A DNA stretch of 64,000 bases from Spirochaetia bacterium (GCA_022482625.1 JAKVOU010000001.1:3086784-3150783), one strand, 5' to 3'. Shown: positions 1-9,208, counted from the stretch's first letter. Notes: generated by a model from the letters alone, not told the origin. Made by a program: numbers and translations.

Positions 1-1748
1 TGTTTGGTACGCTCATTGCCTACCGTGGTATCTATTATTTTGGTCCGTTGCTGGTAGGGCTCCTTGGGTTTGTGTTGCATGAGGGATATTCCCTGCGTAA
101 GCATATTGCTTCTGATGCACTGCAAAGAGCCAAGACCATGGCACCTTTGATTCCTATGATATTGTCTCTTTTCGTCTTTTTCTGCGGAGCCGTGCTTCTT
201 TTTTCAGTGGCAACTCCTTCAGTTAAGTCACGCTTGGAATTGCTTAATCTTTTTATTCCTCTGCAATTGCTGGAAGTTTCCCATTTCGCGGCAAGCATTA
301 CCGGATTGGCATTGCTGGTCGTAGCTGATGCCTTGAGACGACGAATAGACGGAGCTTATTATATGACGCTTGCCTTGCTTGGACTTGGTGCTGCCTTTTC
401 ATTGCTGAAGGGATTTGATTGGGAAGAGGCAATTATTCTTTCCTGTGTATTCTTGCTGATGCTTCCTTCTCGTCGTCTTTTTTATCGTCATGCTGCCTTG
501 CTGTCTCCCGGGACGGGAGTTCCATGGCTTGCCGCGGTTGGAACCGTGTTGTTCGTAGCTGTATGGCTTGGTATTTTTTCTTATAAACATGTGCAGTATT
601 CGGGAGAATTGTGGTGGGAATTTGCTTTCCGAAAAGATGCTCCCCGTTCTTTGAGGGCTGGCCTTGGTGTAAGTGTTGCTGCTGCAGCCGTTGCGCTGAG
701 GATGTTGCTTACCTCGGTTGCAAAGTTACCCTACCGGACTTATGAAAGTTGTCGGGAAAAGGTCGATGACATATTGAAACATGCTTCCTGCGCCTCGGCA
801 AATCTAGCACTGCTCGGTGACAAGTATTTTTTCTTTTCTGAAGACAATACGTCTTTCATCATGTATGGGAAGATCAACAATATGCTGGTCATAATGGGGG
901 ATCCTGTCGGAAACCGTGATGCTTTTCCCGGCATGCTTTGGTCATTCCATGAAATGGCTCATCGTGAAGGTGTCCGATTGGTTTGGTATGAGGTTTCTTC
1001 TGAAAATCTCCCTTTGTTCATTGAACTTGGACTTCATATCTTCAAGATAGGAGAAGATGCCGTAGTCAACTTGGGAGACTTTACTCTTGAAGGTGCTGCC
1101 GGCAAGAGCCTCAGGCCGCCTCGGAACAAAATGATCAGGGAACAGTATACATTTTCCATACTTGCCAAGAATGAGGTTTCAGAAAGACTTGAGGAACTGA
1201 AGGCTGTTTCCGATGATTGGATTGCCGCCAGACACCTTACGGAAAAAGGTTTCTCCCTTGGATTTTTTGACGAAACCTATCTGAAGCATTTTCCATGTGC
1301 AATTGTCGAGCAAGGAGGGCAGATCGTAGCATTTGCCAATCTTTGGGCCAGTGGTGACGGAAAAGAGCTTTCGGTGGATCTGATGCGATATAGGCAACAT
1401 GTTTCCAATGGAATCATGGAATACCTTTTTATCGAGTGCATGCTATGGGGAAAACAACAGGGATATGCACGTTTTGACCTCGGTATGGCACCTTTGTCAG
1501 GTCTTGATGCCAGGGAAGGAGCCCCTCTTTGGAACAAGGGGGTCAATTTTCTTTTCCAACGGGGAGAAGGCAGCTATAATTTTCAGGGACTCAGGGCCTT
1601 CAAGAACAAATTCAGACCAGAATGGCAACCTGCTTATCTTGCAGTGCCTCCTGCGGTTAATACCGCAACTCTTCCTGTTGTGGCTATGGAAATTGCCCAG
1701 CTGGTAGGAAAAGGCAAACCCCAAGCTGGGGCTGTGGGACACTTTTAG
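1..1748 (+). CDS. mprF: MprF-like phosphatidylglycerol lysyltransferase/flippase, 5' end outside window
   Basis: The reading frame is already open at base 3, so the N-terminus lies upstream of the window. The first encoded residues (TLIAYRGIYYFGPLL) resemble the end of the MprF flippase domain. Several hydrophobic membrane segments follow to about residue 235 of the visible part. A soluble C-terminal aminoacyl-phosphatidylglycerol synthase domain (DUF2156, GNAT-like fold) comes next, with LLGDKYFFFSEDNTSF and later FDLGMAPLSGL. Proteins of this family transfer an amino acid, usually lysine, from charged tRNA to phosphatidylglycerol at the inner membrane and flip the product outward, lowering surface charge. 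The amino acid used cannot be read from sequence. The gene ends 17 bases before the convergent ABC-3C cassette. Confidence 0.85.
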   Translation, partial: FGTLIAYRGIYYFGPLLVGLLGFVLHEGYSLRKHIASDALQRAKTMAPLIPMILSLFVFFCGAVLLFSVATPSVKSRLELLNLFIPLQLLEVSHFAASITGLALLVVADALRRRIDGAYYMTLALLGLGAAFSLLKGFDWEEAIILSCVFLLMLPSRRLFYRHAALLSPGTGVPWLAAVGTVLFVAVWLGIFSYKHVQYSGELWWEFAFRKDAPRSLRAGLGVSVAAAAVALRMLLTSVAKLPYRTYESCREKVDDILKHASCASANLALLGDKYFFFSEDNTSFIMYGKINNMLVIMGDPVGNRDAFPGMLWSFHEMAHREGVRLVWYEVSSENLPLFIELGLHIFKIGEDAVVNLGDFTLEGAAGKSLRPPRNKMIREQYTFSILAKNEVSERLEELKAVSDDWIAARHLTEKGFSLGFFDETYLKHFPCAIVEQGGQIVAFANLWASGDGKELSVDLMRYRQHVSNGIMEYLFIECMLWGKQQGYARFDLGMAPLSGLDAREGAPLWNKGVNFLFQRGEGSYNFQGLRAFKNKFRPEWQPAYLAVPPAVNTATLPVVAMEIAQLVGKGKPQAGAVGHF

Positions 1749-1765
1749 AGGATATGTTTAATCAA

Positions 1766-3514
1766 CTATATCCTTCCTGTGGCCTGTTTGTGTTCAGTTT
1801 CTTCAATTCTAAACAATTTGCTGTCTTGGGATAATTCAAGAACTACAGTATCTGGTCTCAGTAGACCTTCAGGTACTTTGTCTCTGAGCATAGGCAGTAT
1901 GAGCTGGATATTGTTTTCCATGACAAAATCTGCGACTTTCTGCAGTTGATTATTATGGAGTAGTTCTTTTTTGTCATTCATTAGGAATTCCATGCATGGA
2001 ATGTGTTCTTTCCTTGCAAATAAAATATAAGCTAAATCAAAACAAAGTATTTCTCCCTGTTTTTTACCTGAACTCATATTTGCATTGAAAGATTTGAATT
2101 CATATAGCTTTCCAGTTTTTTTGTCTGTTACAATTTCTTTCGTGAGATAGTATAATTCACCATACAATGTTTTGGAAATGGTGGAAAAAAATGTGTTGAA
2201 GGTGTCTATTTTTTTTTGTAGTCTTGTATCGAAATCCTGTGAAAAAAGTGGATCATTTATTTTTTGTAATTGTCCTTTTTCATTTGCAATGGATTTCTCA
2301 GTCGTTTCAATCTGATCAAGTATGCCTTCATATTCACCTTTTATCCGATAATTTTCATTAAGCTCTTCAATTATCTGTTCAAGTGTATCGAATGTTTCAT
2401 GTTTTTTGATAGTAATGCTTAATTCCTTTTCTTGGATAAGGAGGACATTCAGTTTTTCATCATTGCTTTCAATCTGCTTGATAATATCGGATAAATCAGA
2501 TGAAATATACTTTACTTTTTGCTGAATCATTTTGTTATGATATTCAACCAAATCATCAAAGGTTTTTTGTATGCCTGCAACATTATTCGAAGCTTCGGTG
2601 TACAGGTCTTTCAACTGTTTAAGATTGATATTCGATATTTGTTTGCTTAACTCTGCAACAGCTTCTTCTATAAGTTGCTTTCGCATTTTTAATCGACTCT
2701 GTATGGAAGATGTTTTATTAATAGCATATTTTATATTGTCAAGTTGCATTACATGATTTTTGAACTTCGCATCAATATCAAGTGATTCTTTTCTTTTATT
2801 CAACTTGTCAATATCTTGGGTTATTAAAGTTAGGCCGATTTTGTAAGCGGCTTTGGATTTTGTTTTGGTAAGTCTGTTGAGATAATTCAAGTCTTCTTTC
2901 AATTTTTCAATAAGATTCTGTTTTTGTTCACTTCCTTGAAACGGGCAACCAAGCAAATAGACGTAGAGTGTTTCATATTCTTCAAGGGTCGTATATTTAT
3001 CCAATGTCTTGATTGTTTTTTCAAGGTTTTCTTCTCGGTAACGAAGATTATGCGAAACAAGTTGCCTAAAAGTCGGTTTTTTATTTTGCAAGTCAGGATA
3101 AAAGCAATGAATAAGTGTTGTGTCAAAGTCCTTGAGGGAGATTTGTTTTCCGTTTATTTTTCTGATGGCAGCAGGGCGGTTAAGAAAATTACGTTCAATA
3201 GTAACTGTTTGAGCATTCTCGGCATGCAAATTGTCAGCAAACGTTGCTTTGATATGGATATCATGTGCAATAAGAAAATTTTTGACAAGTTCATATTCAT
3301 CTTTTTCGTTTTCTTTATCTTTGTATAAAATCCCAGGCTTTGCACCAAAGCAAAAATCAACAAGTTCAATGACTGTCGTTTTGCCAACATTATTACCTGT
3401 TTTTTTGGTTTCAATGGCAGAAGTCGTATCAATAATCAAATTGAGACCAGCATGGAAACGGATAGAACGAATTATTTGATTTCCAGTATATATTTCCAAT
3501 GATTTTATGAACAT
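1766..3514 (-). CDS. DUF2326-type ABC ATPase of an ABC three-component (ABC-3C) system
   Basis: This 582-residue SMC/RecN-like ABC ATPase has a Walker A at about residues 40-47 (GNNVGKTT). A long charged coiled-coil region runs from about 200 to 420. Near the C-terminus come a signature-like SSGKKQGE and a Walker-B-like stretch around CMEFLMNDKKEL. The layout matches DUF2326 ATPases of the ABC-3C conflict systems, where the ATPase is thought to sense altered nucleic acid and license an effector. It is the third gene of a minus-strand operon and overlaps the middle-component gene by 10 bases. The start at 3514 has a GGAAGG ribosome site about 8 bases upstream. Defence against phage or plasmids is the family-level expectation and is not shown here. 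The gene is AT-richer than its surroundings, which fits horizontal transfer. Confidence 0.8.
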   Translation of the reverse strand: MFIKSLEIYTGNQIIRSIRFHAGLNLIIDTTSAIETKKTGNNVGKTTVIELVDFCFGAKPGILYKDKENEKDEYELVKNFLIAHDIHIKATFADNLHAENAQTVTIERNFLNRPAAIRKINGKQISLKDFDTTLIHCFYPDLQNKKPTFRQLVSHNLRYREENLEKTIKTLDKYTTLEEYETLYVYLLGCPFQGSEQKQNLIEKLKEDLNYLNRLTKTKSKAAYKIGLTLITQDIDKLNKRKESLDIDAKFKNHVMQLDNIKYAINKTSSIQSRLKMRKQLIEEAVAELSKQISNINLKQLKDLYTEASNNVAGIQKTFDDLVEYHNKMIQQKVKYISSDLSDIIKQIESNDEKLNVLLIQEKELSITIKKHETFDTLEQIIEELNENYRIKGEYEGILDQIETTEKSIANEKGQLQKINDPLFSQDFDTRLQKKIDTFNTFFSTISKTLYGELYYLTKEIVTDKKTGKLYEFKSFNANMSSGKKQGEILCFDLAYILFARKEHIPCMEFLMNDKKELLHNNQLQKVADFVMENNIQLILPMLRDKVPEGLLRPDTVVLELSQDSKLFRIEETEHKQATGRI

Positions 3515-3735
3515 AAGATTACCCTTCCATTGTCTTTGACTTCTGCGATATTAAGTAGAAACAGCCAATCAAGACTTAGCAAATAACTGGAGAAACTTAT
3601 AGTTGAATTTTTTTCCTTGAGCATTTGAAACAAATCAACAAGCGGAATGGTATTGTTTTTTTTGAGATATTTGAGAATAAGCCCACCGATATAATATAAT
3701 GTAAATTCTGGTTGGATGTTGTCAGGTAACAGCAT
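3505..3735 (-). CDS. ABC-3C middle component (MC6-like small protein)
   Basis: This small protein of 76 residues begins MLLPDNIQPE and ends with the hydrophobic pattern SSYLLSLDWLFLLNIAEV. Both features are typical of the short middle components, MC6-like, that link the ABC ATPase to the effector in ABC-3C systems. An upstream in-frame start at 3783 would add 16 residues and overlap the SMEK gene more deeply. The start at 3735 is preferred because CCGGAG lies 10 bases upstream and the homology begins there. It overlaps the SMEK gene by 14 bases and the ATPase gene by 10, as expected for a translationally coupled three-gene unit. The assignment leans on size, pattern and context more than on any strong motif. 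Confidence 0.7.
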   Translation of the reverse strand: MLLPDNIQPEFTLYYIGGLILKYLKKNNTIPLVDLFQMLKEKNSTISFSSYLLSLDWLFLLNIAEVKDNGRVILCS

Positions 3736-4690
3736 AGTTATAATGCTCCGGATTCTTAAAAATTTTGCAGCGGATAAAGGCATCTACTACCACGATAGAT
3801 ACACATAAATCAAGTTCTTCCAATGGCAAGGGAATGTAATTATTACTTTTTTGAATTATTTGCTCTGCATGGTTAATAATTGCATAAAAAATATCATACT
3901 CTTTTTTCTGTTCATGTACGAGTCGGTGGTAAAGTTTTGATAGCATATGGTACACTGCCAAACGTTTATTTATTCCCAGTTTATCACATTCCCGATATTT
4001 TTCATCCAAACGGCCATAAAAATCCTTGTACAAAGGTATTTCTGGTATATCATTCAGATTGTTGAAATCTATTTTCCGTTGAATTTCATATTGATTAGGC
4101 TCTGGTTTATCAATATTATCACTCAAGTCCGCTTCTGCAAGGATATTGATAATACAAGACAGGTCGCTGTCTACTTTTTCTATTGATATGTCTGATTCGA
4201 ATTCTTTTTTCAGAAACAGATAAATTTTCCTTTGTTTTGGAGCTGACATAACTTGGATCTGGCGTAGCAAGGATGGAATATCATAAATATCCTGATAAGG
4301 ATCAAAATCCATTTCATTTGGATTAGAGAAAGAAATATCTTTTAATCTTGAAGCATCTTTTGAAATACAGATAAACATAAATCTGTATGCTCTGTAATTT
4401 TTAAGATTGTCTTTTATCAGTGCTGTCGCTAGTTTTTCCTTGCTGTTTTGAGCAGATACCTGTACTACTATTTTATTTTCTCTATCGATAAGGTCAATTG
4501 ATGTCATGTTTTGTTTTTCAGTATTGATATTTTTCAATTTGTATTGAAAAATCAGATTGAACATATCAGCAAAAAAAGATTCAGATAAGATATGGATGTC
4601 AGTACAATTAATTTTACCACGTATTTCTATTTCATATGCGAGAGAACTTAATTTTTCTGTGATATAGTTAAAATAAAATAATCTATCCAT
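3722..4690 (-). CDS. SMEK-domain protein, probable effector of the ABC-3C system
   Basis: This 322-residue protein heads the cassette. Residues about 1-140 match the SMEK-domain pattern: an N-terminal helical part, then IDLIDRENKIVVQVSAQNS with a following K, resembling a restriction-endonuclease-like D...(E/Q)xK core. The C-terminal half is helical and unrecognised. SMEK proteins occur with ABC-3C ATPases, where they are thought to act as the nuclease-like or otherwise toxic component. Catalysis is inference. The start at 4690 is chosen over 4711 because AAGGA lies 8 bases upstream of 4690. The 4711 codon sits immediately after a -10 element (TATACT) and would fall at or before the transcription start. 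Confidence 0.75.
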   Translation of the reverse strand: MDRLFYFNYITEKLSSLAYEIEIRGKINCTDIHILSESFFADMFNLIFQYKLKNINTEKQNMTSIDLIDRENKIVVQVSAQNSKEKLATALIKDNLKNYRAYRFMFICISKDASRLKDISFSNPNEMDFDPYQDIYDIPSLLRQIQVMSAPKQRKIYLFLKKEFESDISIEKVDSDLSCIINILAEADLSDNIDKPEPNQYEIQRKIDFNNLNDIPEIPLYKDFYGRLDEKYRECDKLGINKRLAVYHMLSKLYHRLVHEQKKEYDIFYAIINHAEQIIQKSNNYIPLPLEELDLCVSIVVVDAFIRCKIFKNPEHYNYAVT

Positions 4691-4715
4691 CTCAATATTC
4701 CTTACCAACATGTTC

Positions 4716-4724
4716 AGTATAACA
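4716..4724 (-). promoter_or_regulatory. Extended -10 of the ABC-3C operon
   Basis: On the minus strand TGTTATACT is an extended -10 element. No good -35 is visible at 17 bases. Transcription would begin near 4709 and give a leader of about 20 bases with an AAGGA ribosome site before the 4690 start codon. Confidence 0.5.
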
Positions 4725-4908
4725 TGAAGTTGACATTTCTTATAGTAATTATTATTTGTTTGTCTATTTTGATTTACTGTTCTATACAGTTTTATAGCAA
4801 TGTCTGTTTCCTGTTTTTTTTGAGATGAGTTTTTTCCTTGTCAAGAGAGATAATCGGAAGAGGATAATGGAGTATACTGATTGTCCATCAATATTCCTAT
4901 CTTTTCTA

Positions 4909-4940
4909 GAAAAACGCACCACCCATATTGCGGGGTGGTG
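4909..4940 (-). terminator. Rho-independent terminator of the alpha/beta hydrolase gene
   Basis: An 8-bp stem (CACCACCC at 4917-4924 with GGGTGGTG at 4933-4940) and an 8-base loop are followed on the minus strand by cgTTTTTct. It lies 34 bases past the hydrolase stop and separates that gene from the ABC-3C promoter. Confidence 0.85.
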
Positions 4941-4973
4941 GATTATATTTCACTTTTTGTTGGACCAATAAGT

Positions 4974-5783
4974 TCAACTATGTATTCTGTTCTTGATCCA
5001 TGCAATGGCATCACCTATGGTTTCGTCATGGCAATACTCATTGAAGATTTCATGGAACAAGCCTCCGTAGATTTTCATCTGCTTGTCTTTTGAAGCTGCA
5101 TGTGCAAAGAACTCGAACGTATCCTTGGGATCGACCAATCCATCCTTCTCTCCATGAAGCATCAGCACAGGGAAGGAGAATGAAGAAACTGCTTGTCCAA
5201 ACCATTTCAGTCCGTCTTGGATTGCATAACACAGTCCGATGGTGAATGTCATCGTGTTGTAAGGATCCTTTCCGTACCAGTCTGCTACTTCCTTGACGGA
5301 GCAGACTCCTGCACCCAGCTGGTTGGGAAGTTTCGTGTGGGGATCCTGTCCTTGTGGCACTCCAGAGATGAGATGTCTGTTATCGCCTGTAAGGGCGCCG
5401 CTGGCAACGATGCCTGCAAGTTTCTTGTCCGGATACTTTGCACCATAAAGGGCTACTGCAAAACCTCCCATGCTATGCCCGAGCAGGAATACCGGTTTTC
5501 CTGGATTTTCTGCAATGGCCATATCGACGAAAACATTGACATCACCAAGCATCTGCATATAGTCATCATAGTAGGTCCTTTCTCCTTCGCTGCGTCCATG
5601 TCCCCTATGGTCGAAGCGATAGGTACCGATACCGGCCTGATGGAATTTCTTTGCCAGATAATCATATCGTCCCTGATGCTCACACAGTCCATGTACGATT
5701 ACACAGACGGCCTTGTCCTTCTGGTCCGTTTCCCTGTTCAGAAAAAGCTTGGTACCGTCGAAGGAACTTATCATTGTTTGCAT
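4974..5783 (-). CDS. Alpha/beta hydrolase, monoacylglycerol-lipase/serine-aminopeptidase S33 type
   Basis: This 269-residue cytoplasmic hydrolase of the Hydrolase_4 type has the pattern VHGLCEHQGRY, the oxyanion segment FDHRGHGRSEG, the nucleophile elbow GHSMGG, an acid residue in LHGEKDGLVDP and the catalytic His in GGLFHEIFNE. The triad is therefore complete. Relatives cleave monoacylglycerols or other carboxyl esters; the substrate here is unknown. The ATG at 5783 is preferred because GGAGG lies 8 bases upstream, while an in-frame TTG at 5789 would sit only 2 bases from it. It is a single-gene unit with its own terminator, placed between two defence-like loci with no evident link to them. 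Confidence 0.88.
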   Translation of the reverse strand: MQTMISSFDGTKLFLNRETDQKDKAVCVIVHGLCEHQGRYDYLAKKFHQAGIGTYRFDHRGHGRSEGERTYYDDYMQMLGDVNVFVDMAIAENPGKPVFLLGHSMGGFAVALYGAKYPDKKLAGIVASGALTGDNRHLISGVPQGQDPHTKLPNQLGAGVCSVKEVADWYGKDPYNTMTFTIGLCYAIQDGLKWFGQAVSSFSFPVLMLHGEKDGLVDPKDTFEFFAHAASKDKQMKIYGGLFHEIFNEYCHDETIGDAIAWIKNRIHS

Positions 5784-5956
5784 ATGCAATACCTCCGTCC
5801 TTAATCATCTCACGTTTGGGTCCAAAGTCAAGGTGAAAAGCAAGACTTGATTTTACTGAAGTTATATTATCCTATTTAGCTAATATTTTATGGCATAAAA
5901 AGAAGTTTATAATAAAATTTAGTTGTAGCAAAAGCTTTAATTGCAGGTTTTGAGAA

Positions 5957-5985
5957 TTGTTTAAGTGACTCAAGTATGTTAAAAT
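5957..5985 (+). promoter_or_regulatory. Promoter of the twin-ATPase operon
   Basis: TTGTTT at 5957-5962 and TAAAAT at 5980-5985 are 17 bases apart. They would start a transcript near 5992 with an AAGGG ribosome site 8 bases before the ATG at 6017. Confidence 0.6.
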
Positions 5986-6016
5986 TAACTGAATTCCAAG
6001 AAAAAGGGAAAACACC

Positions 6017-6790
6017 ATGAATTATGAAGAATTTTACGGACAGTATCTGAATCTTGAAAATAAACTGGCAGTTGCCAGTAAGAATGCTCTTAAGCAGCAA
6101 AAATCAATTGCAAAAGATTTAGCCCAAGGGGATCTTTATTCTTTTGAGAAAAGTATGACGGAAATGCAGTCTGCTCTGTCGGAACTACAATTGCAGTTGC
6201 AAGAACTAAAACAACTATCTGACAATTTTGATGGTACTGCATACCTTGAAGAAGGTGATTTTGCACGGCAGCTGTTGTCTGAATGTGAAAGGAAAAATGT
6301 TGATATCAAGGGTGATTTCCCTGTATTTGAGATATTGCCGTTTACTGTTGCCGTTGATAAGAATACCCAACAGATAAGTATCGATCGAAAAAAATATAAA
6401 ACTATTCGTCCTAAATATATTGTCAATACTATCGTCAAGATGCAAGATAAACTTAAGTCAGCTTCTTTTGCAGCCGTACGTTTTGCCACTGAAATATCAA
6501 AAGTGTATGACATATTATTAGTTCTTCATGGACAAAAGGAAGGAACTGATATGTATTTGATGGATATTTATCAACTCATGGTGCCCATGGCTCGATCGAG
6601 AAAAGACTATTCCAAGCAAAACTTTGCATATGATATTTCACGGCTTGCAGTTGCTGGACAAATTGTGTTACGGGATGGAAGGACTTTTCAGTTGGGAACT
6701 TCCAGAAACAATGTGAAGAAAGGCATACGGACATTGAATCCGAATGGCAAAGAAGAATTTTTTGCAACAATCAGGTTTTATGTGGCTTGA
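6017..6790 (+). CDS. Unrecognised coiled-coil protein, first gene of the twin-ATPase cassette
   Basis: This 257-residue protein was not recognised. Residues about 10-75 are rich in Leu, Gln, Lys and Glu and look like a coiled coil (MQSALSELQLQLQELKQL). The rest is mixed alpha/beta, with a C-terminal segment like a small winged or DNA-binding fold (ISRLAVAGQIVLRDGR). There is no signal peptide and no catalytic motif was seen. It is followed 50 bases later by two P-loop ATPase genes that continue in the same direction without a terminator, so it is probably a subunit of the same system. A role in DNA or substrate recognition for the ATPases is a guess from position only. Confidence 0.55.
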   Translation: MNYEEFYGQYLNLENKLAVASKNALKQQKSIAKDLAQGDLYSFEKSMTEMQSALSELQLQLQELKQLSDNFDGTAYLEEGDFARQLLSECERKNVDIKGDFPVFEILPFTVAVDKNTQQISIDRKKYKTIRPKYIVNTIVKMQDKLKSASFAAVRFATEISKVYDILLVLHGQKEGTDMYLMDIYQLMVPMARSRKDYSKQNFAYDISRLAVAGQIVLRDGRTFQLGTSRNNVKKGIRTLNPNGKEEFFATIRFYVA

Positions 6791-6840
6791 CAAGGAATTG
6801 TAAGTTATAAAGGGCAGTGGACAGAATAAAGGATATCATA

Positions 6841-8019
6841 ATGGTAGGTAACGATATTATCCCTATGCAAAATAACAGCAGTGACAGGATTGTCGACTTT
6901 TGGAATGCAAGGTATCTGCATGAATTTATTCCTGCTGGAGGAAGTAAGATTAAATTCGTAACAGGCTTGGAAGAAAGCGGAAAAACATCAATGCTCCGAC
7001 AAGCGACAGCCGAAGCAAAAGAAGCTGGATTCTTGACTGTCTTTTTTTCTGCAAGAGATATCTGGCTTTATGACTTTAAGTTTGTTTTCTTTGAAATATT
7101 ACGGCAGGCTAGGCTTGAACATCTTATTATACGTTGCTCGGATGCTATCATTCGCCAAATGGGTTTTGATTCGGCAAATATTCCTACAGGGAAGACTTTT
7201 ATTGATTTTTTAGCTTCTGAAAATAGAAATGATGCACTTGAAAGACTTGAAATAAGAAATCTGCTCAGGAAGCGGTTCAAGGAAAATCCAGTGATGGATA
7301 ATAGTTTTGCTATTGCCTGTTCTTTGCTGTGTGGAGATTGCCTTGGTCAACCGAAACTTGAGCCTGAAAGCAAGGAACATATTTTTGCATGGCTTACTGG
7401 ACAGAAAGGGTTTAGGGTTACTTCTTTGAGGCCTCTTGGTTTCTCACCTGTAAGAATTAGTAAATTCAATGCACGTAGAATGTTGATGTCATTATGTGAG
7501 TTGGCAAGAATCAGCGGATATGCAGGGTTGTTTATTGCAATCGATGATGTGGATGTGCTTGTAGATAAAGCAAATTATGGTTTGTTGCACTACACAAAGA
7601 TGCGTAGGGAAGATACCTATGAAAGTATCAGGGAATTGGTTGATGATATTGATAATTTTAACAATATTATGTTTGTCTTTGGATTTGACCGAAGTTTGAT
7701 TGATGATGAGAAGATGGGATTGAAATCTTATCAAGCTCTTTGGATGCGAATCCAGAACGAAGTGGTTTCTGAGAGATTTAATAAATTTGCTGATGTGATT
7801 GACCTGAATAGACTTGCTTCTTCCATGTATACACCTGAAATGTTGATTGAACTTTCTCAACAGCTCTGTAGCAATGTTAAGGAAGGGAAAATACCTGTTC
7901 CGATAAATGCCGACATGGCTGAACAAATACTTACATTATCAAGGCTAAATGGTAAGTCAATTCCTTTATTGGTCAGACAGGCTACGTTAGGGAGTCTGAT
8001 GGAAAAACAGGAGCAGTAA
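6841..8019 (+). CDS. P-loop ATPase, companion of a BrxD-like protein
   Basis: This 392-residue protein has a Walker A near residue 40 (GLEESGKTS) and a Walker B in the second half (LFIAIDDVDVLVD). It continues with FVFGFDRSLIDDE and a helical C-terminus, typical of STAND/AAA-like ATPases of the BrxC/BrxD (DUF2791) group. The assignment to that group is weaker than for the next gene. An in-frame GTG at 6817 sits only two bases behind its only possible ribosome site. The ATG at 6841 has AAGGA 7 bases upstream and is used here. It lies one base from the next gene (stop 8019, start 8021), so the two ATPases are surely co-expressed and likely form a complex. Confidence 0.65.
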   Translation: MVGNDIIPMQNNSSDRIVDFWNARYLHEFIPAGGSKIKFVTGLEESGKTSMLRQATAEAKEAGFLTVFFSARDIWLYDFKFVFFEILRQARLEHLIIRCSDAIIRQMGFDSANIPTGKTFIDFLASENRNDALERLEIRNLLRKRFKENPVMDNSFAIACSLLCGDCLGQPKLEPESKEHIFAWLTGQKGFRVTSLRPLGFSPVRISKFNARRMLMSLCELARISGYAGLFIAIDDVDVLVDKANYGLLHYTKMRREDTYESIRELVDDIDNFNNIMFVFGFDRSLIDDEKMGLKSYQALWMRIQNEVVSERFNKFADVIDLNRLASSMYTPEMLIELSQQLCSNVKEGKIPVPINADMAEQILTLSRLNGKSIPLLVRQATLGSLMEKQEQ

Positions 8020-8020
8020 T

Positions 8021-9208
8021 ATGGACTTTGATTTTGAAGCAAGGACGATTATAGAAGCACTTCGATCGGGTATTCCCTCCAGAGCTGTAGGTAAATATTT
8101 TGCTCAGGCAAGGCCAAGGGTTTTAGCAGATATTGAACATGATATCACTATGGTTGGAAAAACGGGGCAATCTTCAGGCAAGATTATCAGCGGAAAATAT
8201 GGTGAAGGGAAAACCCATTTGCTCAATACAATTTTTAACTACGCACATGACAACAATATGGTAGTATCCATGATTTCCCTGAGCAAGGAAACTCCTTTCA
8301 ATAAACTTTACGATATCTATAGAAAGTTGATGGCGAATACTTATTTGCCCGGCAAAAAGCAACCTGGATTTATTCATGTATTCCAGGAAAAGCTGACTCT
8401 AAATTCCAATATTTCCTCAAATATGTTACTTTATTGTCTTGAACGGCTTGATACTGACAGGTTGTTTTTCCTTTTGAAAGACTATATTCATACCAATGAT
8501 ATGGATGAAAAGGCTTTGCTTCAGTCTGATTTGGAAGGTGATTTTATACCAAACACAATGGTTAAGTCGATTTATTTTCGAGTATTTAACCAAAGAGCAA
8601 AGTTTAAGGTTAATTTTGTCAAATCACGACATTACCAAGATTATTATTACTTAATGAGCAACTTATTCAAGAACCTTGGTTATGATGGATGGGTGATACT
8701 CTTTGATGAAACTGAATTGCTTGGGCGTCTTGGTAACAAAACACGAATGGATGCTTATCGCAATATGGGACGCTTCCTTTTTCCTGCAGACAGTTTGGAA
8801 TCCGTATATACACTGTTTGCGATAAGTTCTTCATATGTTGAAGATGTCATTGAGGGGAAAAAGGACAATGCGGTCATTGATAAGTATTTCTCTGAGACGC
8901 CAGAAGTTTATCTTAAGGTAATCGAAAAAATTAAAGAGGCTGATCAGTTGAGTCCTTTGACTGAAGATGAAATGCGCTCTATACTCTCCAAGATTGTCCT
9001 GTTCCATTTTAAAAGTTATGATTGGCATACCGAAGTTGATATGAATGATTTTTATGACAAGGTATCTGCGGGCGGTTATCTACTTCGTTCCAAAATTAGA
9101 GCAGCCATTGAATATCTTGATATCCTTTACCAATATAGAATGAAAAGTCACATTACGATTAATAAAATTGATAGTACTATTTTCGAGAAAGAGTTTTCAG
9201 ATGAGTAA
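8021..9208 (+). CDS. BrxD-like ATP-binding protein (DUF2791)
   Basis: This 395-residue ATPase starts with the BrxD-like segment RTIIEALRSGIPSRAV. It has a Walker A in ISGKYGEGKTHLL, the family hallmark SKETPF near residue 90 and a Walker B/following helix in VILFDETELLGRLG. In type II BREX and related islands BrxD accompanies a large helicase (BrxHI), and the two act against phage. Here no helicase, PglZ or methyltransferase follows; only a short stub remains (see the next entry). GGAG 7 bases upstream supports the ATG. With the two preceding genes it forms a three-gene operon of lower GC than the housekeeping genes nearby. Confidence 0.8.
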   Translation: MDFDFEARTIIEALRSGIPSRAVGKYFAQARPRVLADIEHDITMVGKTGQSSGKIISGKYGEGKTHLLNTIFNYAHDNNMVVSMISLSKETPFNKLYDIYRKLMANTYLPGKKQPGFIHVFQEKLTLNSNISSNMLLYCLERLDTDRLFFLLKDYIHTNDMDEKALLQSDLEGDFIPNTMVKSIYFRVFNQRAKFKVNFVKSRHYQDYYYLMSNLFKNLGYDGWVILFDETELLGRLGNKTRMDAYRNMGRFLFPADSLESVYTLFAISSSYVEDVIEGKKDNAVIDKYFSETPEVYLKVIEKIKEADQLSPLTEDEMRSILSKIVLFHFKSYDWHTEVDMNDFYDKVSAGGYLLRSKIRAAIEYLDILYQYRMKSHITINKIDSTIFEKEFSDE

